From positions 62,001-126,000 of the forward strand of contig CAZDWS010000006.1 of assembly GCA_964509295.1 (NCBI GenBank): DNA of 64,000 nt, in the 5' to 3' direction. Positions within the stretch are counted from its first letter, which is position 1. Each line of letters opens with the position of its first letter. A program made the translations under genes and the position numbers. Below, one piece after another: positions 49,576 through 59,812 of this stretch. The stretch is from JBGSQR01 sp964509295 (lineage in GTDB: Bacteria > Desulfobacterota > Desulfuromonadia > Geobacterales > Pseudopelobacteraceae). Below the pieces are notes generated by a model. The model saw only the letters and a program-made list of their open reading frames with translations. It ran no database searches and had not been told where the DNA came from.

Positions 49576-52467
49576 CTAGAGCATTTTCCTCAAATATTGC
49601 CCCGTATAGGATCTTGTCACTTTAGCCACCTGTTCCGGCGTGCCGGTGGCAACAATTTCTCCGCCCCGGTCGCCACCTTCCGGTCCCAGGTCGATTACCC
49701 AGTCGGCAGTTTTAATTACATCCAGATTGTGCTCGATAATAACAATGGTATTGCCGCTCTCCACCAGTCGCTGGATTACCTCCAGCAATTTGCGGATATC
49801 TTCGAAATGCAGGCCGGTGGTCGGTTCATCCAGAATATAGATGGTACGCCCGGTGGCCCTTTTTGATAGCTCCTTTGAAAGCTTCACACGCTGGGCTTCG
49901 CCACCGGAAAGCGTAGTGGCCGCCTGTCCCAGAGTGATATAGCCGAGTCCGACCTCTTCCAGGGTCTGCAGTTTGTTCCTGATGCGCGGGATGGCTCCCA
50001 TGAATTCCAGTGTCTGGGATACGGTCATGCCCAGCACGTCAGCGATGGATTTGCCTTTGTAGAGCACTTCCAGTGTTTCGCGGTTGTAGCGGGCACCCTT
50101 GCAGACTTCGCATTCCACATACACATCCGGCAGGAAGTGCATCTCGATCTTGATGATGCCGTCGCCGGAGCAGGCCTCACAGCGCCCACCCTTGACGTTG
50201 AACGAGTAGCGTCCCGGCTTGTAGCCGCGCAGTTTTGATTCCGGCAGATTGGCGAACAGGTCGCGGATATCGCCGAAAACTCCGGTATAGGTAGCCGGGT
50301 TACTGCGAGGGGTCCGGCCAATGGGGGACTGGTCGATGTTGATGACTTTGTCCAGATATTCCAGGCCGGAAATGTCCGTAACTGCACCCGCCTTTTCACG
50401 GCTGCGATAGAGTCGCTGGCTGAGGACTTTGTGGAGCGTGTCGATCACCAGAGTTGATTTGCCGGAACCGGATACGCCGGTGACGCAGGTCATGACCCCC
50501 AACGGAATGTCAACTGTCACATCTTTCAGGTTATTTTCCCTGGCCCCTGTGATGCGCAACTGTTTAGTGGCTTTACGCCGTTTTTTGTTGTAGGGGATGG
50601 TCAGTTCGCCGGACAGGTAGCGACCGGTCAGTGATTTAGGATTACGCATGACCTCCTCGGGAGTCCCTTGGGCAACCACTTCGCCGCCATGAACACCGGC
50701 ACCCGGTCCCATGTCGATAACATGGTCCGCATCCATGATGGTTTCTTCGTCATGTTCCACAACCAGAACCGTGTTGCCCAAGTCACGCAAACGCTTGAGA
50801 GTGGTCAGCAGACGTCCATTATCTCGTTGATGCAAGCCGATGGAAGGCTCGTCAAGAATATAGAGTACGCCTACCAGGCTGGAACCGATCTGGGTTGCCA
50901 GTCTGATGCGCTGTCCTTCTCCACCGGACAGTGTGCCGGAGGTGCGGTCCAGGGATAAGTAATCAAGCCCCACATTGACCAGGAAAGAGAGCCGTTCGCG
51001 AATCTCCTTGAGAATGCGGCGGGCGATTTCACGTTCCTTATCGGTTAACTGCAGCTCTTCAAAAAAACGGAGGCCGTCGCGAATGGCAAAGGCGGTCACG
51101 TCCCGGATGGTCAGTCCTCCGACCAGGACATGCAGTGCCTCAGGCTTGAGGCGTGCACCATGGCAGGTCGGGCAGGGCATGACATTCATATATTTTTCCA
51201 GCTCTTCCCGTGCTGCATCCGACTCGGTTTCCCGCCAGCGGCGCTGCAGGTTGTTCAATACACCTTCGAACTCTTTCTGGTAAGTATGGCGGCGGTCGCC
51301 GTCCTCTTCCCACCAGAACTCGATCTTTTCACCCTTGGAGCCATTCAGGATTACATCCCGGACAGATTCCGGCAGATCCTTGAACGGCATGCGGATGTCA
51401 AATTTATATGCCTTTGCCAGGGCATCCAGGATCATGTGGAACCAGCCTGAGAGACGCTTCTCCCATGGTGCAATGGCGCCCTCGCGAAGGGATAGCTCCT
51501 GGTTCGGTACTACCAGTTCGGCGTCGAAATACATGCGCGTGCCGAGTCCGGTACAGTCCGGGCAGGCGCCGTGCGGGTTGTTGAAAGAAAACAGGCGCGG
51601 GGTGATCTCCTGGTATGAAATGCCGCATTCCACGCAGGCCAGTTTTTCCGAGAAAATAAGGGTTTGTGCTTCCGGTTCCTTCTTAGTTTTTTTCTTTCCC
51701 TGTGTCGGTTCTTCCGGGTGATCTCCAGTTTGAGTACTGTCCTGCGGCACAAGCACTTCTACTTTGACCAGGCCTTCGGCATGATGCAGGGCCGTTTCCA
51801 GAGAGTCGGCCAGTCGTCTCTGCACACCTTCTTTGGCAACGATCCGGTCGACAACGATATCGATATCGTGTTTTTTCTTTTTGTCCAGCTCAATTTCTTC
51901 GGCCAGCTCAAACGGTTTGCCGTCGATTACTACTCGCGTAAAACCTTCTTTGCGCAACTGATTCAACTCTTTTTTGTATTCACCCTTGCGACCGCGAATC
52001 ATGGGGGCCAGCAGAGTAAGCTTGCTTCCTGCCGGCAGGGTCAGCAGATGGTCCACCATCTGGGAGACGGTCTGAGAGGTGATTTCCTTGTTGCAGGATG
52101 TGCAGTGCGGACGACCGACGCGGGCGAACAGCAGGCGCAGATAGTCGTAAATCTCGGTGACGGTTCCGACGGTGGAACGCGGGTTTTTACTGGTGGTTTT
52201 CTGTTCGATGGAGATGGCAGGGGAAAGTCCTTCAATGGATTCCACATCCGGTTTTTCCATCTGCTCCAGAAATTGACGTGCATAGGCCGAAAGCGATTCA
52301 ACGTAGCGTCGCTGCCCTTCGGCATAGATAGTATCGAAAGCCAGGGTTGACTTGCCTGACCCGGACAGTCCGGTGATGACAACCAGTTGATCTCTGGGGA
52401 TTTCCACATCAATGCACTTGAGATTATGCTCGCAAGCGCCCTTAACCAATATACTTGTATGTGCCAT
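49576..52467 (-). CDS. uvrA: excinuclease ABC subunit A
   Basis: UvrA finds bulky DNA lesions and loads UvrB in nucleotide excision repair. The protein (963 residues from ATG 52467) has two ATPase modules with Walker A GLSGSGKSTLAFDT and GVSGSGKSTLVIDT, signatures LSGGEGQRIRLA and LSGGEAQRVKLS, and two zinc sites, CVECGISY paired with CPDCTGLG, and CEACSGDG paired with CEVCKGARYN. The frame continues to 52554, but MAHTSILVKGACEHNLK matches the family start and AAGAGAG precedes it. An inserted acidic/basic segment (TQGKKKTKKEPEAQ) near residue 270 is a lineage detail. Confidence 0.96.
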   Translation of the reverse strand: MAHTSILVKGACEHNLKCIDVEIPRDQLVVITGLSGSGKSTLAFDTIYAEGQRRYVESLSAYARQFLEQMEKPDVESIEGLSPAISIEQKTTSKNPRSTVGTVTEIYDYLRLLFARVGRPHCTSCNKEITSQTVSQMVDHLLTLPAGSKLTLLAPMIRGRKGEYKKELNQLRKEGFTRVVIDGKPFELAEEIELDKKKKHDIDIVVDRIVAKEGVQRRLADSLETALHHAEGLVKVEVLVPQDSTQTGDHPEEPTQGKKKTKKEPEAQTLIFSEKLACVECGISYQEITPRLFSFNNPHGACPDCTGLGTRMYFDAELVVPNQELSLREGAIAPWEKRLSGWFHMILDALAKAYKFDIRMPFKDLPESVRDVILNGSKGEKIEFWWEEDGDRRHTYQKEFEGVLNNLQRRWRETESDAAREELEKYMNVMPCPTCHGARLKPEALHVLVGGLTIRDVTAFAIRDGLRFFEELQLTDKEREIARRILKEIRERLSFLVNVGLDYLSLDRTSGTLSGGEGQRIRLATQIGSSLVGVLYILDEPSIGLHQRDNGRLLTTLKRLRDLGNTVLVVEHDEETIMDADHVIDMGPGAGVHGGEVVAQGTPEEVMRNPKSLTGRYLSGELTIPYNKKRRKATKQLRITGARENNLKDVTVDIPLGVMTCVTGVSGSGKSTLVIDTLHKVLSQRLYRSREKAGAVTDISGLEYLDKVINIDQSPIGRTPRSNPATYTGVFGDIRDLFANLPESKLRGYKPGRYSFNVKGGRCEACSGDGIIKIEMHFLPDVYVECEVCKGARYNRETLEVLYKGKSIADVLGMTVSQTLEFMGAIPRIRNKLQTLEEVGLGYITLGQAATTLSGGEAQRVKLSKELSKRATGRTIYILDEPTTGLHFEDIRKLLEVIQRLVESGNTIVIIEHNLDVIKTADWVIDLGPEGGDRGGEIVATGTPEQVAKVTRSYTGQYLRKML

Positions 52468-52747
52468 TATTCTCTCTTGTAGTAGGTGAGTTGTTCTAAA
52501 TTTAATTATTAAGATTATCTGGATGGAGTCATAAAAGCAAGGGGGATGAATCATATGTACTGTTCATAGTTTACTGTGGCATCTTTAAAAAATATTTAGA
52601 CGCTCAAACATTAGAATTGTTGAAATAATAGTTAATAATGTGATATGGCAAATATTAATTAAATTCAATTGTAGTTTTTTTGCATCAATGAAGCAGGTTA
52701 ATTGTTTGAATATTGTATTATCAATTTTTCAAATTTGGAGACAGTAA
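52468..52747. other. AT-rich intergenic region
   Basis: These 280 bp between the divergent uvrA and RHS genes are strongly AT-rich with no open gene. They must hold both promoters; TATTAT at about 52717 is a possible -10 for the RHS gene, without a clear -35. GGAGACAG lies before the RHS ATG. Confidence 0.5.
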
Positions 52748-55700
52748 ATGGAAACTAAATACGTTCACTTCAGTAACAAAATTATTTTTAAACATTTATA
52801 CGGTCTGATGAAAATTTTACCGGCAGTTCTTCTGCTAGTTTTTGTGTGTCCTCTCTTTATTGTTAATGCGCAATCACATGACAGGGGCAAACATTTTGTT
52901 TTTGGACCAAAGAAATTTGAGCGCGAAAAAGGAAAGCCGAAAATTGAAAGCGTGAGTTTTCGTACCCACGAAGGCGGCTCCAATTTTACCATGAAAATAG
53001 AGAATGGGGGCTGGAGAGGCCGCAACAGGGTATCAAGCGCACAAATAATCCTGAATGGCGAAGAAGTTTTTAGCTCTTCCGATTTTAATCAGCAGACAGG
53101 AATACTCGAGCGGCGGGTATCTCTAAAACCACAAAATGTATTGAAGGTAAAGCTAAACGGCAAACACGACAGCTTTATTTTCATCGCCATAACAAAGACA
53201 GGGAGCGGCCAGCCATCTGATGTAACTGTCCCGAACATTGTCGGTCTGGGGCTTGAAGCCGCCAGGAACGACATTACATCCGCAAGTCTAACAATAGGTA
53301 CAATTACAAACGCGTATAGCAGTACCGTTCCAAACGGTAGTGTCATTAGCCAGAATCCTGCATCAGGCGCATCAGTTGCGAAAGGCAGTGCAATAGCCTT
53401 GACGGTTTCCCAAGGGGCCGCGTCAGTTTTAACCCCAAATGTTGTCGGAATGAACCAGGCGAATGCTCAGGCAGCCTTTACCGTTGCAAATTTAGTACTT
53501 GGGACTGTATCTTATGCGTATAGCACAACTGTGGCTGAAGGGAATGTTATTAGTCAGAGCCCGGCATCAGGAACATTAGTCCAGCCTGGAAGTACTGTAA
53601 ACATTGTTGCATCAAGTGGGCCTCCGCCAGTTTCGGTGCCCAATCTCAGTAGCATGACTCAGGCAGATGCGCAGTCGGCAATTACAGCAGTAGCTTTGGC
53701 AATTGGAAATATTACGACGGCAAACAGCAGCACTGTACCGGCAGGCAGCGTTATCAGCCAGACACCGGCGGCAGGCACGTCAGTCTCACAAGGTACAGCC
53801 ATAGCTCTTGTGATATCCAGTGGCTCTGCCACCGCTACGGTACCCAATATCGTCGGCATGACCCAGGCAAACGCACAATCAGTAATCACAACAGCAAACC
53901 TGACGGTTGGAACCATCACAACAGCAAGCAGCAGTACCGTTGCCAGTGGCAGCATCATCAGCCAGACCCCTTCGGCAGGCGCTTCAGTTGCGCAGGGGGC
54001 AGCGATAGCCCTGGTAGTTTCCAGTGGACCTGTTGGTGTAGTAATTCCTCCAGACCCGGTAACCGTGGCCCCTCCTGTTGATGGCACTGTTGCAACAACA
54101 GTTGCAGCTGGTTCTGCGTTTCTCTATTCAGGTGACAATCCGATACAGACGGGCGTTGCCCCCGGAACAATTGAAGTCAGGCGGGCGGCTGTTCTGCGTG
54201 GACAGGTTAATGACCGCGACGGCAGGCCTCTGTCCGGCGTAGTTGTCACTGTTCTCAACCATCCTGAATTCGGCCAGACGATCTCGCGCAACGACGGCAT
54301 GTTTGATATGGCCGTAAATGGCGGCGGGATTCTCACAGTTAATTATGAAAAAACTGGCTACCTTCCTTCCCATCGGCAGATAAACGCACCCTGGCAGGAT
54401 TATGCCTGGCTGCCTGTTGTAAGTCTGATTCCCGTTGATGTCCAGGTTACCTCAATCAACCTTGCTTCAGCTACTCAGCCTCAGGTACATCGAGGAAATG
54501 TGGTAACGGACAAGGACGGAACACGCCAGGCAACCCTGCTATTTTCGCCCGGCACAACCGCTCAGATGGTCATGTTTGACGGCAGCAAACAATCCGTCAG
54601 CAGTCTTAATATCAGGGCCACGGAATACACAGTAGGTCCCAACGGTCCCTCAGCCATGCCAGGGGCACTTCCTCCTGCCAGCGGCTACACCTATGCGGTT
54701 GAACTGAGTGGTGATGAGGCCATTGCCTCCGGAGCCACACAGATAACATTCAATCAGCCGGTTTACTTTTATGTAGACAACTTCCTCAACTTTCCTGTAG
54801 GCGGCGTTGTTCCAGTGGGATACTATGACCGTAAAAAGGCGGCCTGGATACCATCAGATAACGGCAGGATTATAAAAATCCTGAGCATTGCCAACGGACT
54901 GGCGGAACTGGATGTTGACGGCAGCGGTCAGCCTGCAGATGCTGCAAAACTTGCCGCGCTCAATGTAACCGATACAGAACGCCAGAAGTTGGCAACTCTC
55001 TACTTGTCCAGCAAAACTCTCTGGCGATCCCCTTTAACCCACTTTTCTCCATGGGATTGCAACTGGCCCTGGGGTTTCCCTGGTGATGCAACTACGCCAA
55101 CACAGCCTAAGCCTGTAATAGTCAATCCTACTAAAAACCCCTGTGAAAAGGGTGGTTCCATAATTGAATGTCAGAACCAGGTCTTGGGTGAGAGACTGAA
55201 TATTCCCGGCACGCCCTACACCCTGAACTACAGAAGCAGCCGCGTTCTCGGCCATACTTCAGATTACACAGTAAATATACCACTTAGTGGAGCTAATGTT
55301 CCGGCAAGCATCAAGAGGATCGATCTTATCGTCCAGGTCGCTGGTCGGCAGTTTTCGAAGAGCTTCCCTGCAGCGCCGAACCAGAGCTACACCTTTACGT
55401 GGGACGGTAAGGATGCCTACGGTCGGACACTACAGGGCAAACAGCCTGCCACCGTACAAATTGGTTATGTTTATGAGCTGGTTTATGTGCAGCCGAACAA
55501 TGGAGTTCAATCATTTGGCAGTTATTCAGATACCGCAATATCTCTTGGGGCAAACACCAGCAGGGAGACCGGGGGAGAAGCTACTCTCTGGCAGACAGAG
55601 CAGTTTTCAATTGGCGGCTTATTAGTCACCTTTGATGCTCATTCACAAGGGCTAGGTGGATGGGGTATGAACATTCATCATTCGTACGACCCTGTTGGCA

Positions 55701-58700
55701 AGGTGCTCTTGTTAGGTGACGGCAGTTTGCGCTTTGCAGATTCAATTAGCAGCGGGATCATTACGACCATGGCCGGCAATGGCACCCAGAGTTATAGCGG
55801 TGACGGTGGTCCTGCCACCAACGCCGGGATCACTGCATCTGATGTTGCTGTTGGCCCAGACGGCAGAATATACATAGCAGATGCTATGAATAACCGTATC
55901 CGTCGGATAGACATTGACGGAATTATCACAACTGTGGCCGGTAATGGTACCCAAGGCTATAACGGTGACAGTGGTCCTGCCACCAGTGCTTCGCTTTACT
56001 ACCCAAATCGCTTAGCATTAGGCTCAGACGGTAGCATATACATTGCAGATTTAGGTAATAGCCGTATCCGCAGGGTAGGAATTGACGGTAATATCATGAC
56101 CGTGGCCGGCAATGGCACTCAAGGCTATAGTGGTGACGGCGGCCCTGCTACCAGCGCTTCGCTTGACGCACCATATGGTGTAGCATTAGGCTCAGACGGT
56201 AGCATATACATTGCAGATTTAGGCAATAGCCGTATCCGCAGGGTAGGTACTGACGGAACCATCACGACTGTAGCTGGTAATGGCATCCGAAATTACAGCG
56301 GTGACGGCGGTCCTGCCACCAGCTCCAGTGTTTCGCTTAACTTACCACGTGGTGTAGCAGTCGGCCCGGACGGGAGCATATATACAGCAGATGAACCTAA
56401 TAGCGTTATCCGCCGGGTAGGTCCTGACGGAATCATCTCGACCGTAGCTGGCAATCATTGGTATTGCTACAATGATTGTATCATGTATCCAAATAGCGTT
56501 GCAGTCGGCTCGGACGGGAGTATATACATTCCAAGTACAGGTCGTATCCTCCGGGTAGGTACTGACGGGGTCATGTCGACCGTGGCCGGTACTGATTACA
56601 AAAATGGTTTTAGTGGTGACGGCGGCTATGCCACCAGCGCTTCGTTTGGTTTTTATTATACTGTTGCAATCAGCCCTGACGGCAGCATATACATAGCAGA
56701 TACTGACAATAATCGTATTCGCCGTGTTACTTCATATTTTCCAAGTGTATCGACTACCGACATCTCAATTCCTTCTGAAGACAGCAGTCAGCTCTACATT
56801 TTCAACAGTTCAGGCAAACACCAGCGCACCGTCAACGCGATGACCGGCGCAACCATATTCACTTTCAACTACGACACCAATGGAAAGCTTACCACTGTCA
56901 CCGACGGCTCCGGCAACATCACGACCATAACCAGAGATGCCAGCGGTAATCCCACAACTATTGTAGCCCCTTTCGGTCAGCGCACCGCTCTTACGCTTGA
57001 CACAAACGGCTATCTCGCAAGCGTTACAGACCCCGGAAACAATACAACCCGCATGACGTACAGTGACAGCGGGCTTATGGCCACCTTTACCGACCCCAAG
57101 AATAACATTCACAACTTCACCTACGACGCCATGGGTCAACTTATGCGTGACGAAAACCCGGCTAGCGGATACACAGCACTTACCAGCACATACAACCAAA
57201 CCAGCAAACAAACAGTTCTGTCCACGGCACTCGGCAGAACGTCCACGTACCTGACGGAATATCTCTCCACCGGTGACCAACGCCAGACAATCACCACCCC
57301 CACCGGTGGACAGAGCGTGATGCTAACCATGACCAACGGCAATGAACAGACCACCTCGCCGGACGGAACGACCAGTTCTGTCACGCTTGGTATAGATCCA
57401 CGATTCGGCTCACAGGTTTACATACCAGCCTCGTCAACCATTCAAACTCCGGCAGGACTTACCCGCACCACCACCCTTACCCGTACCGCAACGCTTGCAG
57501 ATAATAACAATCTTTTTTCCCTGTCACCCCAGACCGACACTCTCACGGTTAATAGCCGCGTTTATACCTCGCAGTTTGATGCAGCGCAAAAAACATACAC
57601 AATAACAACGCCAACCGGCAGAAAGCTGACAGCGCTCACAGACAGCCTGGGAAAACCACTTTCTCTTACCCTTGATCCAGCGATCACCCCGATCACAATC
57701 TCGTATGATGTCAAGGGGAGGCTTATTCAGGCGGCACAGGGTAATCAGCAGTTATCATACGGATACGATAGCTTGGGCAGAGTTGCGAGCAGGAGCGATG
57801 CACTGGGCAATGCTTCGAATTATGCTTACAACAGCGCAGACCGGCTGACGCTATTTACACTTCCCAGCGGTAATAAGTACGGTTTCGCCTACGACGCCAA
57901 CGGCAATCGCACCCAGATCACCATGCCGAATGGTGCGGTGCATGCGCTTGGTTATACGGTCATAGATCTGGGTAGCAGCTATACTCCGCCCGGCAACCTT
58001 CCCTACACATGGCAATACAGCCTCGATCAGGAATGGCTCAGGACCACTCTTCCCGGTGGCCGGACGGTTGATGCTGGATACGACAGCGGTGGCCGTCCGC
58101 TTGGGATCGTCTACCCGGAAGCAACTGTAAGCCTTAACTATGGTGACAATACCGGTCGGATCAGCCATTTGATCCGCACTACATCGATCATAGGGTCTGC
58201 AAATCAGGCGATATCCTTGACCTATGACGGCAGTCTCGTTACCGGGCGCAATTATACAGGCGCTGCCAGTGGTCAATTTACCTATTCTTATGACAATAGC
58301 TTCTTTCTGAGCCAGATTAAGTTGACCAGCGGCACGGATAACGTCACAACCCCGATAACCCGGGATGCAGACGGCCTTGTAACCGGTTACGGCCCCTTCA
58401 CTTACACCCGTACCGGTCCTGCCGGGGCATTGAGCGGGATTACCGGACCCGCGCTGAACAGCACAGTTTCTTATGACAACATGGGGAGGCTGTCACAGCG
58501 TACTTATACTGTAAATGGTGCAAGCATCTACTCCATCCAGTTGGGTTATGACAGTCGTGGCAATATTTCCAGTAAAACAGAAACTGTCTCAGGCACAACC
58601 ACGACACAGAATTACAGCTACGATGCAGACGGACAGCTTGTAAATACTAAAATAAACGGAGTCAGCGTAGAAGAATTCACCTATGACGTAAACGGCAACC

Positions 58701-59812
58701 GGACAGGATACAAGCAACCGAACTGGAACTTACTGTCCGACTTCGACACTCAAGACCGGGTTGTACGAGTCGGCGGTACACTCTATCAGTTCAATGCAGA
58801 CGGGCAATTGACACAAAGAAACAGCGACACATTTCAGTATAGTGCCCAAGGCGAACTGCTCAAGGCCACGGTATCCGGGCAGAACATTACCTATTCCTAC
58901 GACGGCGGACACAGGCTTACAGCGCGAACCGACAGTAGCGGCACAAGTCAATATCTCTACAGCAGTATAAAGAACCCATTCCAGCTCACCGCTATGCGCG
59001 ATCCGGCAGGTGTACTGACTTACTATTACTACGACGACACAAACAAACTCTTTGCCTTTGACAAGGGAACAACAAGGTTTTACGTTGCAACGGACCAGTT
59101 GGGTACTCCGAAGGTAATCAGCGATGCAATCGGAACAGTCGTCAAGATAATGGAGTATGACAGCTTTGGCTGGGCAACGTTTGACAGCAACCCAAGCTTC
59201 AGCATCCCGGTTGGATTTGCTGGCGGGATTGCGGATTCTAAGACAAGGCTGGTTCGGTTTGGGTACCGGGATTATGAACCTGAAACTGGCAGATGGGCTG
59301 CCAAGGATCCGATATTCTTTGGAGGTGGGCAGGGGAATTTGTATCAGTATGTTAAAAATAATCCGGTTAACTGGACAGACCCTAGCGGACTTTGGATTCC
59401 TCAGGCAATTGGTGCTGCTATTAATCTTGGGTTTGAGGGGCATAGTCAGTATCAATCTGGTAATTTAGATCCTGGGCGGCTGTTTGTGGCAACAGTAACT
59501 GGTGCTTTAGGAGGATTTGGTAATACAGCAGTTAAGGCGATGGCTTTTGGAGCCTCAGCCAATATATTTAATACTGGTTATCAACAATTGGGTGGCCCCT
59601 GCCAATCGCTCAACGCGGAGAAGCTAGCAAGAAGCGGAGCATATGGTGCTGCTGGAAGCTTGTTCGGATTTGGTTTAGGTGAAATAGGTAGTAGATTGTA
59701 TATACCTTCTGCGGTTATTGGTAGTGAGGTAGGAACGACAGCTCCATTACTTTTGGGGCCATATGGGGCAGCAGCTGGTGCTAGTGGAGGAGGTTATATT
59801 GCGAATAGATAA
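52748..59812 (+). CDS. exported teneurin-like RHS/YD-repeat polymorphic toxin
   Basis: This 2354-residue protein starts with a signal peptide (hydrophobic run ILPAVLLLVFVCPLFIV, end near residue 41). Four PASTA-like repeats follow (about 158-426, each with a PNIVGMTQANAQ-type start and VISQTPSAGASV), then a TTR/carboxypeptidase-regulatory-like domain (about 480-560), a segment with NIPGTPYTLNYRSSR, six NHL blades (1000-1330), YD repeats (1370-2100) and the RHS core (LGTPKVISDA, GFAGGIADS, RFGYRDYEPETGRW) ending at DPSGL near 2215. The last 139 residues are Gly/Ala-rich and hydrophobic with no known nuclease motif. YD shells encapsulate a C-terminal toxin released by cleavage at the core. The order TTR-NHL-YD is that of animal teneurins. 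A putative immunity gene overlaps the 3' end. Confidence 0.88.
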   Translation: METKYVHFSNKIIFKHLYGLMKILPAVLLLVFVCPLFIVNAQSHDRGKHFVFGPKKFEREKGKPKIESVSFRTHEGGSNFTMKIENGGWRGRNRVSSAQIILNGEEVFSSSDFNQQTGILERRVSLKPQNVLKVKLNGKHDSFIFIAITKTGSGQPSDVTVPNIVGLGLEAARNDITSASLTIGTITNAYSSTVPNGSVISQNPASGASVAKGSAIALTVSQGAASVLTPNVVGMNQANAQAAFTVANLVLGTVSYAYSTTVAEGNVISQSPASGTLVQPGSTVNIVASSGPPPVSVPNLSSMTQADAQSAITAVALAIGNITTANSSTVPAGSVISQTPAAGTSVSQGTAIALVISSGSATATVPNIVGMTQANAQSVITTANLTVGTITTASSSTVASGSIISQTPSAGASVAQGAAIALVVSSGPVGVVIPPDPVTVAPPVDGTVATTVAAGSAFLYSGDNPIQTGVAPGTIEVRRAAVLRGQVNDRDGRPLSGVVVTVLNHPEFGQTISRNDGMFDMAVNGGGILTVNYEKTGYLPSHRQINAPWQDYAWLPVVSLIPVDVQVTSINLASATQPQVHRGNVVTDKDGTRQATLLFSPGTTAQMVMFDGSKQSVSSLNIRATEYTVGPNGPSAMPGALPPASGYTYAVELSGDEAIASGATQITFNQPVYFYVDNFLNFPVGGVVPVGYYDRKKAAWIPSDNGRIIKILSIANGLAELDVDGSGQPADAAKLAALNVTDTERQKLATLYLSSKTLWRSPLTHFSPWDCNWPWGFPGDATTPTQPKPVIVNPTKNPCEKGGSIIECQNQVLGERLNIPGTPYTLNYRSSRVLGHTSDYTVNIPLSGANVPASIKRIDLIVQVAGRQFSKSFPAAPNQSYTFTWDGKDAYGRTLQGKQPATVQIGYVYELVYVQPNNGVQSFGSYSDTAISLGANTSRETGGEATLWQTEQFSIGGLLVTFDAHSQGLGGWGMNIHHSYDPVGKVLLLGDGSLRFADSISSGIITTMAGNGTQSYSGDGGPATNAGITASDVAVGPDGRIYIADAMNNRIRRIDIDGIITTVAGNGTQGYNGDSGPATSASLYYPNRLALGSDGSIYIADLGNSRIRRVGIDGNIMTVAGNGTQGYSGDGGPATSASLDAPYGVALGSDGSIYIADLGNSRIRRVGTDGTITTVAGNGIRNYSGDGGPATSSSVSLNLPRGVAVGPDGSIYTADEPNSVIRRVGPDGIISTVAGNHWYCYNDCIMYPNSVAVGSDGSIYIPSTGRILRVGTDGVMSTVAGTDYKNGFSGDGGYATSASFGFYYTVAISPDGSIYIADTDNNRIRRVTSYFPSVSTTDISIPSEDSSQLYIFNSSGKHQRTVNAMTGATIFTFNYDTNGKLTTVTDGSGNITTITRDASGNPTTIVAPFGQRTALTLDTNGYLASVTDPGNNTTRMTYSDSGLMATFTDPKNNIHNFTYDAMGQLMRDENPASGYTALTSTYNQTSKQTVLSTALGRTSTYLTEYLSTGDQRQTITTPTGGQSVMLTMTNGNEQTTSPDGTTSSVTLGIDPRFGSQVYIPASSTIQTPAGLTRTTTLTRTATLADNNNLFSLSPQTDTLTVNSRVYTSQFDAAQKTYTITTPTGRKLTALTDSLGKPLSLTLDPAITPITISYDVKGRLIQAAQGNQQLSYGYDSLGRVASRSDALGNASNYAYNSADRLTLFTLPSGNKYGFAYDANGNRTQITMPNGAVHALGYTVIDLGSSYTPPGNLPYTWQYSLDQEWLRTTLPGGRTVDAGYDSGGRPLGIVYPEATVSLNYGDNTGRISHLIRTTSIIGSANQAISLTYDGSLVTGRNYTGAASGQFTYSYDNSFFLSQIKLTSGTDNVTTPITRDADGLVTGYGPFTYTRTGPAGALSGITGPALNSTVSYDNMGRLSQRTYTVNGASIYSIQLGYDSRGNISSKTETVSGTTTTQNYSYDADGQLVNTKINGVSVEEFTYDVNGNRTGYKQPNWNLLSDFDTQDRVVRVGGTLYQFNADGQLTQRNSDTFQYSAQGELLKATVSGQNITYSYDGGHRLTARTDSSGTSQYLYSSIKNPFQLTAMRDPAGVLTYYYYDDTNKLFAFDKGTTRFYVATDQLGTPKVISDAIGTVVKIMEYDSFGWATFDSNPSFSIPVGFAGGIADSKTRLVRFGYRDYEPETGRWAAKDPIFFGGGQGNLYQYVKNNPVNWTDPSGLWIPQAIGAAINLGFEGHSQYQSGNLDPGRLFVATVTGALGGFGNTAVKAMAFGASANIFNTGYQQLGGPCQSLNAEKLARSGAYGAAGSLFGFGLGEIGSRLYIPSAVIGSEVGTTAPLLLGPYGAAAGASGGGYIANR
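55755..56740 (+). repeat. tandem NHL-coding repeats, about 168-bp period
   Basis: Six blades within the RHS gene; the first units repeat at about 168 bp (56 codons) and later ones at about 172 and 138 bp. Units two and three are almost identical for more than 60 bp (around 56024-56086 and 56192-56254), pointing to recent blade duplication. Confidence 0.8.

Noticed and set aside
55755..56740. Regular 168-bp repeats as a possible CRISPR or minisatellite
   Set aside because: The repeats are in frame, encode NHL blades and have no short repeat-spacer structure.
58730..59455. 241-codon minus-strand open frame inside the RHS gene
   Set aside because: Antisense shadow of the RHS core, no recognisable domain or ribosome site.
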